DNA of 64,000 bases from Tribonema minus (GCA_017506865.1 JAFCMP010000445.1:1798001-1862000), one strand, 5' to 3'; shown: positions 32,957 through 46,658, counted from the first letter of the stretch. Numbers and translations are program-made. Notes: generated by a model from the sequence alone, not told the origin.

Positions 32957-33944
32957 CACTCTTGTTGACATGCACCTTGTTGACTCTTGCTGTGCTTATG
33001 TTTTTTTGCCTCTTGACGTCTGCCCATGGTGCATGTGATAACTTCGGATGGCCAACTGCACTGATGGCGGCTGCTGTGGTGATGGATGCCGAATGGTTTT
33101 GCATCAAACTCTGTCATTGACAGATGGTCAGTGACAAGGCATGACTTCTACTTCTCCCAGCTGTAATCTCGAGCTCAGATTTGTGTCAGTTCAATAACAG
33201 CAAGTTTGCTTTGAATAGAATGACTGAGGGACAGGACGACCAATTCGTGATGATGTTTGAGTTGACACCGCACGGCTCAGCTCATGGTGATGTTGGATCC
33301 GGTTGGGCACTGACGCAGCTGTCCAAGGTTTGCCTCCTGGTTCTCAATGGTCACTCTGACCGACACACTACCTGCGAGTCTTGTGTCTGCATAGACCCCT
33401 TGATTTTTTTTCTCTCAGCCTGCCAGGTTCTCTGGCTAGGTGGTGAGCTATACACTCTCAGATGTGAAAATCCTGCAGCATAAGCGAAAGTAATCTGCAA
33501 GGGCTTTCGCATGCACCAATGTATTCCTGAATTGGCTGACACGTTTCATGATAGTACTCTCCCAGTATAAGGCTCAGGATTTGTGCACATGAATAACAGC
33601 CCTATAGGGGCAAAACTGCCACTTTGAGCTGGTTTAATTTGACCATCGCAGAAGCAGAGCATCGCACGCATCATGGACCATTGGAGCTCTATATTCGAGC
33701 TCTATATAGTGTACTGAGATAGATGTCAAGGCAGTTTGGTCGTGTTGCACTGGCAGTGGAGCATGCATTTTTTGTATCAGTGACAATTGATTGTGGTCCG
33801 CCACGCACTTGGTTTAGTGTTCAACTTGGTGTTTCAGCGGTCTATGGCTGCTGCTCAGTTACTGAACAATGCACGGCGCATTGACTTGTTCCTTAGTTTA
33901 CCATTTCCTTTCTGGACGTATTTATTATTTGGCACATTGCACAG

Positions 33945-34019
33945 GTGGAGCCATATTCATTGATGGAGGTGCCAACATGACAGTTGGAAACTCAGTTTTC
34001 TTCAAAAACGAAGCAACAT
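33945..34019 (+). CDS. gene C: 25-codon beta-helix cassette exon 4
   Basis: ATTGCACAG acceptor and T|GTAAGT donor, 75 bp, phase 1-1: GAIFIDGGANMTVGNSVFFK then NEAT. Frame intact. Confidence 0.75.
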
Positions 34020-34391
34020 GTAAGTGCCACCATAACTACTAGTTCTTCCATTGGCACCCCGCTTGGTATCTGCAGCAACAACTTTCCTATTTTTCCCTGG
34101 CATGCGTACTGCTAATGCTGCTGCTGCTACTGCTTCTGCTGTTATGATTATCAGCGCTTGTGCTGAGTCAGACTCTGTGCTTCTGTCATCCTCCTTCTTG
34201 GGCTGCCGCCCATGTGATATGAATCAGCGGCCATCTGCCTCTGCCATGATGGACCCTGCTTTTACTGACACCAGTTGATGCGGCAAGGGATCAATGAAGC
34301 AGCCTGAATGAGATATTGAGTCAGTTTGCACAACTCACGATGGCAGAATGCATGGAAGCTGTGGCGAGCCTTTGTTGCCAAGGGCATCCCC

Positions 34392-34394
<3 letters not shown>

Positions 34395-34421
<27 letters not shown>
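34395..34421 (+). repeat. (CTG)9 in array module
   Basis: Nine pure CTG units in the recurrent intronic module. Confidence 0.95.
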
Positions 34422-34422
<1 letters not shown>

Positions 34423-35857
34423 GCTCTTGTTGACGTGCGTCTCTGCCTTCTCTTTCTGTGCTCATCTGCTTTTGCCTCTTGACTTCTGCCCGTGGTGCAT
34501 GTGGCAATACCGGGTGGCCAACTGCACTGATGGCGGCTGCTGCTGTGATGGATTCCAACTTGTCCACCATTGAAATTTGGCAGACAGTAAGTGACAAAGC
34601 ACGACTAGTGCAGTTTCTACAGACACATCAATTGGGGAGGTTCGCTTTGAACAGAATAAACGAGGGATGAAACAAGCGTGTCGAGATGAATTGACAGTAC
34701 GCAGCTCAACCTACGCCGAGGTTGAGTCCTATTGAGCACTGACACGGCTGATCATGTTTCTTCCTGGTCCGCAATGGTCCCTCTGAGCGACACATGCACT
34801 ACCTGCGAGTTCAAGTTGTGTGTGTGCACGGACCGTCCCCTTGTTTGTCCGTCTCTGGCACTGTGGTGAGCCTCTACGTTTTTCGATATCAATTTCCAAC
34901 TGCATAAGCAAAAGTCAACTGCAAGGGCGTTCACATACACCAATGTGCTTTAAGATTGGCCCATACCTTCCACGATATCACCCTCTTCAAGTTGATTCAA
35001 CGCAAGGGTTATAGTTTTAAATTGGACTTATGAAGAGGGGGACAGACTGCCAAATTTAGCTTGCGCAATTTGACACCCACATAATCTGATGCAGAGCACT
35101 ACTACTACATGCGCCATGGGCTACTAGAGCAACGGGTGTCGCAGAACTGTCTTTTGACTATTTAATCCGGCCGGCTGCCTGATACAAAACGACATTTCTA
35201 TACCTAGGACATGTGGATTCAAGGTTGCCTTAAAGTTTTTATACCCAGGCCCCAATAAAGTTCGCCTACAAGACCACTGTACGCATTACACAGCGGTTCT
35301 GGACAGTGCTGGTTTGTTCGGGGACCGCCGCGGCGTCAGAGTGCAAGTCGCTGAGTTGCAGCTCGTTGTTTTCAAACAGGAACCTGCCCGCCATCACCCA
35401 CACTAAGTTACAACAGGCTCAGAGTGGGCTAAAAACGATGGGGGGCAGCGGTTGGCAGCGGTTATAACAAATATCTTGAACAGGGCACCAGCTGCCATGC
35501 GCATTGCAGCAACAGCAGCCTCCAGTCCAGCGCATTGCCATAGCACATGCGTGATCCACACACGCGTGGTTGACAGAAAATGGTTTGGCTCTAAGGACAG
35601 GTTCGGCAAATGTATTTCTGAGGCTTAAGTAGTGTTGAGCAGGTATTGGCGGCTTCAGTAAGGATAAGACGGCGCCATAGCAGGTTGTGTACGGTTGTGT
35701 ACATGTTGTCAGTGGCAGTGTCGGTGCACAGGCTTGTCTGTAGCAGTCAGATTTGCTGGCTGTCCTCCACTTGGCAGATATTTGATGACAATGTGTTCCT
35801 GATGTGACCACTACAATGCTGCTGTTGCTGCTGCTGCTGCTGCAGCTGCAGCTGACC

Positions 35858-38030
35858 TCTTGTTGGCATGCGCCTCTGCCCTTGCTTTCGGTGCTCATCG
35901 TTTGTTGCCTATTGACCTCTGCCTGTGGTGCATGTGACAACATCGGGTGGCCAACTGCACTGATGCGGCTGCTGCGGTAATGCATACCGGCTTGTCTTCC
36001 ATCACAACTACATAGTGGGTTAGTGACAAATCATAATTTTTTTACTTTTTTGTGTCAGTAGATCAGGGCGTTCGCATTGGATAGACTCTGAATAATTGAG
36101 AGCTGAAACGATCAAGTCGTGATGCGCTGAAAAGTCTTCAGAATCGGTGAAGATTAACTCATTGACAAGGGGCTTTGCAACAATGTGGGCGACATTTCAC
36201 AATTTTTCACCATTATGACTCAACACCGGGTTTGGGTTCCAAATCGGACTCACGAAAACAGGGACAAAACTGCCAAAGTTTAGCTTGTGCAACACCTAGA
36301 TGATCTGATGCCGAGCACTACATGCGTCATGGGCTATTGGAGCGATGAGTGTTGTATTGCTGTTTTGTGACTTTTTGATCCGGCTGGCTGCCTAAAAGAA
36401 AAAGGCATTTCTACACCTAGGACGTGTGGATTATTTGAGTTGGCTGTCGTATACCCAGGCTGCAATCAAGGTCGCCTCTGTAGGACCACTGTCACGATGC
36501 TGTTTTTGCCCGGGAAGCGCTATGGCGGTTGAGTGCTAGTTGCTGAGTTGCATTTTGTCTTTTGCACACAGCAAGCTGCACGACAGCCCGCACAAAGCTG
36601 AAACAGGTTCACACCGGGCTGCAAATTTCGAAGAGCAGCGTTGCATCATATATGTCTTCAAACAGGGCGCCAGCTACCACATACACATGGCAGCAAAAGC
36701 AATGTCCAGTCCAGCGCATTGTCACAGCACATGCGTGACACAAACGCGCTGACAGAAGAAAATATTTGGCTTAAACAGGGTTCAAATTGGCAAATGTATT
36801 TCCCAGGCTTGAATAGTGTTGGGCCAAGTATCGTCCAATCAGGTGTCTGGCCGGCTTCAGTGAGGATAAGACAGTACCATAGCAGGTTGTGAACGTGTTA
36901 TATGTGACAGTGTCGGTGCACGGGCTTGTATGTAGCAGTCAGGTTTGCTTGCTGTCCCTCACTGCCTCAGCAGGTGTTGGTAACAAGGCTTTGCCCATTC
37001 AATAAGTCCAATATTACACCATGTGTCATGGTAGCGCACGGTTTTTGTGTCAGCAAGATTTGATGTTGTATACAAGCGCTTTCGCTGACTTTCCCTGTGT
37101 TTCTTTCACCTTTCATTTTTGGCCTGCCACCCATGTGGGTACATTATAGAGAGGCTATCTGCCATGACATAACACTTTGACTGACTCCAACCAACGCGGC
37201 AGAGGATTAGCGATGCAGCACGAATGATTCATTGAGTTAGTTGCACAATGCCATGATGGCGGCGCGCATGGAAGCTTTGGCGAGGTTTTGTGATGTGGCA
37301 TCTGCATGCTGCTGCTGCTGCCGTTGCAGCTTATGCGCTCGTGATGGCGTGTGCCTGCGCCGACTCTTCTGTGCTCAACTTCTTTTACCTCTTGATACTT
37401 TTTATCTGCCCATGGGGTATGTGACAACATCGGGTGGCCAACCACTGGTGGCGGCTGCTGCGGTGATGGATGCCGGAGGCTCTTCTTCCAATAAAATTTT
37501 GCAGGACTCGGACATTAGTGACAAGGCATGGATCATACTATTTCTGTGTCAGTTTATTAGGAAGTTCGCTTTCAGCAGAATGGAGGACGGATAGAACCAC
37601 CAAGTTGTGATGATTCATAAGTTGACACCGCACAGCCCAGCATAGTGAAGTTGATCCTTTTGGGCACTGCTGCGGTTTTTCAGCTTTTACCTCCTGGTTC
37701 GCAATGTTCACTCAGCAACACATGCATCACTCGCGAGTCTTGTGTCTATACGGACCCGTTGATTGTCCACATCTGGCACAGTGGTGAGCTACGCTCTCAA
37801 ATGTAAATCTCCTGCTGCATAAGCAAAAGTCAACTGCAAGGGCGTTCACATGCACCAATGTGTTTTGAAATTGGCTGACAGACACCTTCCGTTATAGCAT
37901 CCCCCCAGTACAACGATTAGATTTTGTGCTCATGAAAACAAGGTCATACTGCAGTGCCAGTTTAAGGTTCAGCGTGCATAGTTTGACACGTGTCCCCACA
38001 GAAACAGAGCACCACACTCGCTATGGGCCA
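35858..38030 (+). repeat. segmental duplication, copy 2 (partner 29901-32100)
   Basis: See partner. The offset is about 5.96 kb, and the high similarity over about 2 kb indicates a recent unequal-exchange type duplication within the array. Confidence 0.85.
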
Positions 38031-38385
38031 CTTGAGCAATAGTTGCAGTAGAATTTATGTGAGTGCATGCCACAGTGTTATGGTTTTTGTTGCAGCGACT
38101 CACAAGCTTTTTATGGCAGTGGTTTTCCGCACCGTTTTCGGCTATCGTCCATCACTACCTCAGCAGGTGGTCAGCGATAAGGCCTAGCTCATTCAACATG
38201 GTTTATGCACATAATGGGTCATGGTGGTGCACTCTTCTTGTTGCTGCGGGTTGTTTTAGTGTTTTTGTCAGCTCTGTGCAGCCGCCGCAGCGGCAGCCGG
38301 TGCTCACTTGTTGAAGCATGCACGCATTGACCAGTTCCTTTATTCCTCCCCTCTCTCTGAACGTCGTATATGGCACTTTGCACAG

Positions 38386-38460
38386 GTGGAGCCATCCGCA
38401 CTCATAACGGTGCTTACTTGACAGTTGTCCACTCGAATTTCACCCTCAACAATGGGAACT
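38386..38460 (+). CDS. gene C: 25-codon beta-helix cassette exon 5
   Basis: CACTTTGCACAG acceptor and T|GTAAGT donor, 75 bp, phase 1-1: GAIRTHNGAYLTVVHSNFTL then NNGN. It is more diverged than the others but in frame. Confidence 0.7.
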
Positions 38461-39176
38461 GTAAGTGCCAGCACATCTACTTGATCTATCCAATGTCGCC
38501 CGCGAGGTTACTGCATTAGAGCTTCACGTCGAGGAGAGTTGAATCAGTGGTATCAACGTTCGATTCTATGTACTCATGCTCAACATCAAATTGAAGTTGA
38601 AGTGTGCCAGCTTCAACTGCCCCCTAGGGATTACGGGCCTCGTGCGCGACAGGCTCTATACGGGTTGCGCGTTCTCAGAATTTGGGTTTCTGCCCTTCGC
38701 AGCTTGCTGATGCTGGTGTTTCTGCTGTCAAGATTGCAAGCGCCTGTGCTGACTCTTATGTGCTTCTTCCACTCTCCCTATCGAGCTGCCGCAGATAGGT
38801 CACATTGGCAGCAGCCATCTGATGGACCCTGCTTTTACTGACACCAGTCGATGCGGCAAAGGATCAATGATGCAGCCTGAATGAGACATTGAGTCAGTTG
38901 CACAATGTCACGATTGCAGAGTGCATGGAAGCTGTGGCAAGCCTTTGTCGCCAAGGGCAGCTCCATGCTGCTGCTGCTGCGCTCTTGTTGAGTGCGCCTC
39001 TGCCTTCTCTTTCTGTGCTCATCTTTTTTTGCCTCTTGACTTCTGCCCGTGGTGCATGTGGCAATATCGGGTGGCCAACTGCCCTGTTGGCGGCTGCTGC
39101 TGTGATGGATTCCAACTCGTCCACCATTAAAATTCGGCAGACTGTAAGTGACAAAGCACGACTTGTGCAGTTTCTG

Positions 39177-39188
39177 TACTTCAAAGTA
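39177..39188. repeat. palindromic insertion TACTTCAAAGTA
   Basis: Imperfect member of the TA(CTTCGAAG)TA family; the paralogous stretch near 34613 lacks it. Confidence 0.55.
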
Positions 39189-41147
39189 TATAATGTCAAT
39201 TTGGGAAGCTCGCTTTGAGCAGAATAATCGACGGATGAAACAACCGTGTTGAGATGATTTTGATGGTACACAGCTCAGCCTACGTCGAGGTTGAGTCCTA
39301 TTGAGCACTGGCGCGGCTGATCATTTTGCTTCCTGGTTCGCAATAGAGGTTTTCGAGCAACACATGCAATACCTGCGCGAGTTGAGTGTCTGCACGGTAT
39401 CTATGCTGATTTTTGGGGGCGCTATTTTCGTTTTTGGCATTCGATCGCGGCCGATGCGGCAACATTGGATTGCCATCTGCCTCAGAGTCTGCCATGTGGA
39501 CCCTGCTATCAAAATAACCGACACCAACCAATGCGGCAGGGGTTGAGTGCAGTCTGACTGAGTCATTGAGCTAGACTAAGTGGCACAATGTCATGATGGG
39601 GGCGTGCATGGGACTTGTTGCGAATCTTTGTTGCCATGCCATCCCCATGCTGCTGCTGCTACTGCAGCAGCTGCTGTGCTCTTGTTGACATGCACCCTCG
39701 TTGACTCTTTCTGCGCTCATTTTTGGAACCTTTTGCCTCTGCCCATGATATATGTGACAACTTCGGGTGGCCAACTGCACTGATGGCGGCTGCTGCGGTG
39801 ACAAATGCCGACTTTTCTTCCAATAAATCTCTGCAGACGGTAAGTAACAACACAAAACTTTTGCTTTTGCTCTGCCAGTTTATCAGGCATGACTTATTCT
39901 TTCTCGCGCTCTGACCTCGAGCTCAGATCTGTGTCAGTTGATGAGAAAGTTAGCTTTGAACAGGATGAAATTCCAAGTTGTGATGAAGTTAAAATTGACA
40001 TTGCAGACATACACAGCTCGCTCATAGGTAGTGAGGTGAGGACCTGTCTGGCACCTGACGTGGCTGTTCATGGTTTGCCTCCTGGTTCTCAATGGTCACT
40101 TGGAGCGACACATACCTGCGAGTCTTGTCTCTGCATTCACCTCTTGATTATCCATCTTTGCCGAATTCTTTGGCACGATGATGAGCTATATGCGCTCAGA
40201 AGTAAGTCTCCTGCAGCAAAAGTGAAAGTCAACTGCAAGGTATTTTGCATGCACCGATGTTTTCTAGGATTGGGCCAGCTGGATTGCGAAAACCAAAACC
40301 TGAACTGGGAAAACGGGACCCAACATCAACAAGTCGCTTTGGCGAAGTCTGGTTGAATCCTGCCAGTGTTCGCTGCTGCATTGAAACAGGATGTTAAGGT
40401 TATGAGGTAATGGCACAGGTTCGAATTGCATGGTGAGCACTGAGCACTTTTAGTTTCAAATTCATTCTGGAGTTGAACTTATCTTTTATGAAAATTCCAG
40501 ATTCAACATGGAATTTCTCAAGATCCTCAGCGCAGCAAAGATTCCATTTTTTCCACGTTATTCTGATTACACCCGTTACATCACAATTGAGACGAAGCCC
40601 ATTTGAAGGGTTCACACCTGTGGGTCCCATTTTGAATTCAGGTGTGAGACTTTTTTTTTCAATTGAGGCCAGGCTTACACCTTCCATGATAGCATCCTCC
40701 CAGTACATCGATTAGCTTTTGTGCTGAAGACAGAAAGGGGTGCAATACTTGCAGTTTTAAGTTGAGCTTGCACAATTGGACACCCACTGATGCGAGCACC
40801 ACAAAAACAAAAGCTATGGGCCACTTGAGCAATGGGAGCCGCAGTAAGATTTGTGCCATTGATGTGTTTTTTTTTTGCAGCCATGCACAAGCTTTGTAAA
40901 ACCGAGGATTTTGGTTATCGTCCACCACTACCTTGGCAGCTAGTTGGTGACTAGGCCTTGCTGATTCAACAAGGTTCATGCTCATTATGCGTCATGGTGG
41001 TGCACTCTTATTGTGTCTGCGAGTTGTGATGATGGTGTCAGTGTATGTACTGCAGCAGCCGGTGCTCACTTATTTAAACATGCACGCGTTGACCAGCTCC
41101 TTTGTTTGTCCTTCCTCTCTGATCGTGTTAAACGGCACTTTGCACAG

Positions 41148-41222
41148 GCGGAGCTATCTTTACTGAAGACGGTACCTACATGACAGTTGCCCACTCGTCT
41201 TTCACCAGCAATGGCGTCTCCT
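41148..41222 (+). CDS. gene C: 25-codon beta-helix cassette exon 6
   Basis: CTTTGCACAG acceptor and T|GTAAGT donor, 75 bp, phase 1-1: GAIFTEDGTYMTVAHSSFTS then NGVS. Frame intact. Confidence 0.75.
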
Positions 41223-41437
41223 GTAAGTGCCAGCACATCTACTTGATCTATGCAATGTCGCCCCATTCACTTATTGCATTTAAGCTTCATCACCGTGGCA
41301 TGCTTGCTTACGAGCCGTCTTAGAGTTTGCAGTTCAGGAGATTTTTGTAAGCCGTCGGAAAGTTGCGTAATCACTTTGATGTCACGATGGCAGAGTAAAT
41401 GGAAGCTGTGGCGAGGCTTTGTTGTTGTGGCATGCCC

Positions 41438-41440
<3 letters not shown>

Positions 41441-41473
<33 letters not shown>
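41441..41473 (+). repeat. (CTG)11 in array module
   Basis: Eleven pure CTG units, tied with 51844-51876 for the longest uninterrupted run in the window. Confidence 0.95.
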
Positions 41474-41475
<2 letters not shown>

Positions 41476-42073
41476 CTCGTGTTGACGTGCGCCTCCGCTG
41501 ACTCTTTCTGCGCTCATCTTACTTTGCCATTTGATATTTGCCCGTGGTGCATGTGGCAACATCGGGTGGCCAACTGCACTGGTGGCAACTGCTGCGATGA
41601 TGGATGCCAACTCGTCTTCTGCAATTATTCAGTGAACGGTCAGTGACAAGGCATGAACCATACTTCCTTTGTGTCATTGATTAGGAAGCTCGATTTAAAC
41701 ATAATGAATAATAATGAGAGATAGAACAACCAAGTTGTGATGATGTTCAAGTTGACACCGCACAGCCCACCTCATGCAGAGGTTGGGTCCTCTTGAGCAC
41801 TGGCGTGGCTGATCATTTTTTGCTTCCCAGTTCTTAACGATCGTCTTGGGCGACACATGCACTACCTGCAAATCTTGTGTCTGCACTGACCCCTTGATTG
41901 TCCATCTCTGGCATGGTGGTGAGCTATACGCTCTCTGCTGTCAACGATCTCCGATGTAAACCTCCAGCAGCATCAGCAAATTTAAAGTGCAAGGGCGTTC
42001 ACATGCATCAATGTGTTTCAGAATTGACTCGTACGTGCCACGATATCACCCGCTTGGTCCAACACAAGGATTA

Positions 42074-42500
42074 GACCCGTTCTGCACAGCCAGTTTGCCC
42101 CGTGAATCCAAGCGTGATTTCTAAACCGCGTTCTGTACAGTGCCCTAGTTTTCACATACGTGGCCAACGCGACGTCACCGTCACTCGCAGTGCTAGCGGC
42201 CAGCGCTGGTACAGCCCTTTAGCACACCCCTCGTGGCGCAGGCAGAAGCGGCTCGGTGTTTACTAGTCATGGCGCAGCACAGCCACTCTGAGACTCGCCA
42301 TGCCTGGGCGTGCTGAGAGACGCACGGCCAGCGACCCTCATCACCAGCTGCGCGCGATCTGATTGGCTGGTTTCCGATTCATTCACTTAATTGTTCTTCA
42401 CGGCCCTCCAAAGGGCGCTGTGAATCCATCTGCAATATGCCACAACATTCACGTGTGTTTCATCCATATTCACGCAAATAGCCTCAGCGCAGAACGGCCC
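42074..42500. mobile_element. PIF/Harbinger (Tourist)-like MITE, 427 bp
   Basis: Terminal inverted repeats GACCCGTTCTGCAC and, from the right end reversed, GGGCCGTTCTGCGC enclose non-coding sequence. TTA at 42071-42073 and 42501-42503 flanks it as a target duplication. The paralogous array segment near 35010 (AAGGGTTATAGTTTTAAATT) lacks the insert. TTA target duplications and G-rich TIRs are typical of Harbinger MITEs; class assignment is inference. Confidence 0.7.
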
Positions 42501-42785
42501 TTAGGGTTTTAAATTGGACTCGTGAAGAAAGGGACAGAACTGCCAAATTTAGCTTGCAATCTTTGACACCCACATGATCTGATGCAAAGCACTACTAATA
42601 CATGCGCCACGGGCTACTAGAGCAACAAGTGTCGTGGTACTGTCTTGTGACCATTTAATCCGGCCAGCAGCCTGATACAAAAGACATTTCTATACCTAGG
42701 ACATGTGGATTTAAGGTAGCGTTAAAGTTTTTATACCCAGGCTATACCCAGCCTCCAATAAAGTTCGCCTATACGACCACTGTAC

Positions 42786-42971
42786 GTATGGACTTGTATT
42801 TATAAAGGCCCAAGGGAGGCCGGGTTGCCTATGCAATCGAAAAGCTTGCGTCAACGCAGCAGCCTAGTCTGCGCTGTGCCCTAGGAGTTTGGATACCGGC
42901 GCCGCAACACAGCCCAGCATTCGCGCTCCACGTGTGTACGCCATGACGCGCTCCGCCAACTCCCGCGCCAG
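42786..42971 (-). mobile_element. 186-bp 5'-truncated retroelement tail
   Basis: Nearly identical to 62073-62258, in the same orientation. It is flanked by a perfect 12-bp duplication, CGACCACTGTAC, at 42774-42785 and 42972-42983. The paralogous segment at about 35272-35290 has the uninterrupted site (GACCACTGTACGCATTACAC). The longer copy encodes the end of an RT-type polyprotein on the minus strand, so the 3' terminus is the left edge. Confidence 0.85.
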
Positions 42972-43541
42972 CGACCACTGTACAAATCACGCAGCGGTTC
43001 TGGACAATGCTGGTTTGTTCGGGGACCGCCGCGGCGTCAGAGTTCAAGTCGCTGAGTTGCAGCTCGTTGTTCGCAAACAGCAACCTGCCCGCCATCACCC
43101 ACACTAAGTTACAACAGGCTCAGAGTGGGCTAAAAACGATGGGGGGCAGCGGTTATAACAGATATCTTGAACAGGGCACCAGCTGCCATGCGCATTGCAG
43201 CAACAGCAACTTCCAGTCCAGTGCATTGCCACAGCGCATGCTTGATACACACACGCTTGACAGAAAGTAGGCTTGGCTTTAAATACAGGTTCGGCAAATG
43301 TAATTCTGAGGCTTAAGAAGTGTTGAGCCAAGTATCATTCCAAGCAGGTATTGGCCGGCTTCAGTGAGGATAAGACGGCGCCATAGCAGGTTGTGTACGG
43401 TTGTGTACATGTTGTCAGTGATAGTGTCGGTGCACAGGCTTGTCTGTAGCAGTCAGATTTGCTTGCTGTCCTCCACTTGGCAGATATTTGATGACAATGT
43501 GTTCCTGATGTGACCCCACTACAGTGCTGCTGTTGCTGTTG

Positions 43542-43559
43542 CTGCTGCTGCTGCTGCTG
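43542..43559 (+). repeat. (CTG)6 in array module
   Basis: Six pure CTG units within a longer CTG/TTG tract beginning at about 43525. Confidence 0.9.
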
Positions 43560-43754
43560 TCGCTGCAGCTGACGTGCTCTTGTTGACATGTGCCTGTGAT
43601 AACGCTTCTGTGCTCATCTTACTTTGCCTCTTGCTTTCTGCCTGTGGTGCATGTGGTGACATTGGGTGGCCAACTGATGGCGGCTGCTGCGGTGATGGAG
43701 TGCCGACTCATCTTCCATTATCACTCGTCAGGAGGTTAGAAATAATGCACAAAT

Positions 43755-43766
43755 TACTTCGAAGTA
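43755..43766. repeat. palindromic insertion TACTTCGAAGTA
   Basis: Perfect 12-bp palindrome in a gene C intron; related segments near 45200 and 49695 lack it. Confidence 0.7.
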
Positions 43767-43964
43767 TGATCTTTTTCTGTGGCATTTTATTAACGAAGTT
43801 TGGGTTGAACATAATAGTTGAGGCATACAACAATTAAGATGTGGTGAAAGTTGTTCAGCATGAGCGAAGTTTTACCTCAAGGGCTTTGGCATGCACCAAT
43901 GCGGCCCACACCCACTATGATTTACAACTTCCATGCCTGCCGTCATCATAACAGTATGCAACCA

Positions 43965-44940
43965 AATCAATGGATCATTCAGGCCGCATTATTCATCCCC
44001 CGTGCTGCCGCATTGGTTTGAGTCAGTCAAAGCGAGGTATGTCATGGCAGAGTGCAGATGGCTGCCCAATGCACCCACATGGACGGCAGGCCACAAGCCT
44101 TAGGGAGGATGAAAGAGTCAGCGCAAGCGCTTGTCAACGACACAAAATGTCGTTGACACAGGAAACGTGCACCACCATGACACATGGTGTACCATTGGAC
44201 CTGGTGAATGGGCAAGGCATTGATACCAACCATTTGCCGAGGCAGGGGTGGACAACAACCAAATGTCACCGACAAAAAGCGCGTGCACCACCCAACATGA
44301 CCACAACCAGCTATGGCACTGTCTGAAGTTGTCCCTAGTTAAGCTGGCTGGACACCTGATTGGCATGATACATGGTCCCAAAACCATTCAAGCCTGGGTA
44401 ATACATTTGCCAAACCGATCTCAGCCGCACCGCTTTTATGTGAAGCGCATGCGTGTATCGCATGTGCTCTTGCAATGCACTGAGCTGAGAGTTGCTGTTG
44501 CTGCTATGTGCGCATGGCAGCAGGTGCCATTTCGAAGAAGTTATCTGTGATGCGCTGTACCCTCCAACCCTTTCAGCCCACTCTGAGCCTGTTAGAGCTT
44601 CGTGACGGCGGCGGCTGGCAAGTTGCTGTCTTTGAAAAGTGAGATATAACACAGGAACTTGAACTCTGACACCATGGCGCTTCCCGGACAAATCCAGCAT
44701 TGTGTGGACCTGCTGTATGATGTGTACAGTAGTCTTATAGGTGCGACACAATTTAAAACATCTGTATCTAAAGGCCAATTGAACTCTTGCGTCTGTTGTA
44801 TACAAACCATATCCGATCAGCTAGCTGGATGACTTGTATAACAACAAGCTGGCAATTCGACTGCTATCGCTCCAAAATCCCATGGGGCGTGTGCTGCTTT
44901 GCAGCTGTCAGTGTCAAACTGCACACTGCCAGGCTGAGTT
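43965..44940 (-). repeat. inverted array segment (inverted copy of 52410-53350)
   Basis: The reverse complement of this stretch matches 52410-53350 block by block: CATATCCGATCAGCTAGCTG reversed, the CTCACTTTTCA segment, the TTATCCACCACTGC-like segment and the TGACTCAAACCAATGC segment. All other array modules run in the plus orientation, so this piece has flipped. Confidence 0.8.
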
Positions 44941-46658
44941 TGACAGTTACGTATGAACCCACTTCGTACTGTGTTGTGGCATCTGCGTGCTGCTGCTTCT
45001 GCTGCCGCCATTGCTGCTGCGCTATTGATGACGTGTGCCTGAGCTGACTGGTTATGTGCTCATGTTGCTTTGCCTCTTGCTATCCGCCCGTGGTGCATAT
45101 GGCAACAACATGATGATCGGGTGGCCAACTGCATGTCTGGTGGCCGCTGCGGTGATGAAATGCCAACTCATCTTCCATTACAATTCCCCAGAAGGTTAGT
45201 AATGCTGCATGACTTCTGCTTTTTTTTCTGAGGCAGCTTATCAAACAGTTTGGGTCGGACAGGATAGTCGAGATATGAAAATAATTGTGTCGTGGTGCGC
45301 TAAAATCGTTCAGTATGCGCAAAGTCACCTCCAAGGACTCTTGGCATGCATTAGTGTGGACAACACCTTCCATGATTTTGCCCTATGGAGTCTGTGCAAG
45401 GGTCAGGGTTTGCGCTCATACGCAACTGTAAAACTGAGCCTGGTAGTGCACTGTGTGACACTCACAGCTGCAGAGCAGCCACGCGCCATGCGCTATTGGA
45501 GCGATAGGAGTCGCACGGTTGTTTTGTCACTATTGAATCGGCTAACTAGCTGATTGAATACGGCATTGGTAAACATCAGACGCGCGATTTTAATTAGCAT
45601 TTGTATACAGATGCTTTACTTAGGGCCGCATCTATAAGACCACTCACTACACATCACACGGCAGGTCCACACAATGCTGATTTTGTTCGGGAAGCGCGAT
45701 GGCGCCGGAGATCAAGTTGCTGAGTTGTATCGCACTTTTCACAAAAAGCAACCTGCCAGCCGCCGCCCGCACAATGTTATACACAGATCCGAGTCAGACA
45801 TGTGTCACTTCAATAATAGGAAGTCCGCTGTGAACAGAATGACTGAAGGATAGGACAATCAATTCGTGATGATGTTTGAGTTGACGCCGCACAGCTCAGC
45901 TCATAATGATGTTGGATCATGTTTGTTACTGACGCAGCTGTCCAAGTTTTGCCTCCAGGTTCTCAACAATCACTCTGAGCGACACATGCACTACCTGCGA
46001 GTCTTGAGTCTGCACCGAACCCTTGATTGCCCATCTCTCAGACTGCCAGATTCTCAGACTGCCAGATTCTCTGGCTAGGTGATGAGCTATACTATACGTT
46101 GTCAGATGTGCATCTCCTGCAGCATGAGCGAAAGCCAACTGCAAGGGCTTTCGCATGCACATCTGTGCTTCAGGATTGGCGGACACCTTCCATGATAGTA
46201 CCCTCCCAGTTACAGGCTCAGGGTTTGTGCACATGAATAACAGGGGCAAGACTAGCAATTTGAGCTGGCGTAATTTGACAACTGCGGAAGCAGAGCATCC
46301 CACGCATCAGACCATTGGAACTCTATCCAGTGTAACAAGATGGATGCCGAGGCATGTTGTGGTCATGTTGCATTGGTGTATGCATTGTTTGTATCAGTGA
46401 GATTTGGGCGTGGTGTATCAGTGAGATTTTGGCGTGATCCACCATTCACTTGGCAGATGTATAGCAACAAAGCCCTGCTCATACAATCTGTGCATGTAAC
46501 AGCATGTACAGATTAGTGCATGCGTTTTGTGCCAACGGGAGTTAGTGTTGGTGTCAGCGCACTATGGCTGGTACTCATTTACTGAGGAATGCACGGCGCA
46601 TTGACCTGTTCCTTAGTTTACCATTCCTTTCTGCATGCATAATCGGCACATTGCACAG

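Noticed and set aside
42829..43104. Minus-strand ORF of 91 codons
   Set aside because: It is a chimera of the inserted retroelement tail and the neighbouring intron sequence, not a gene.
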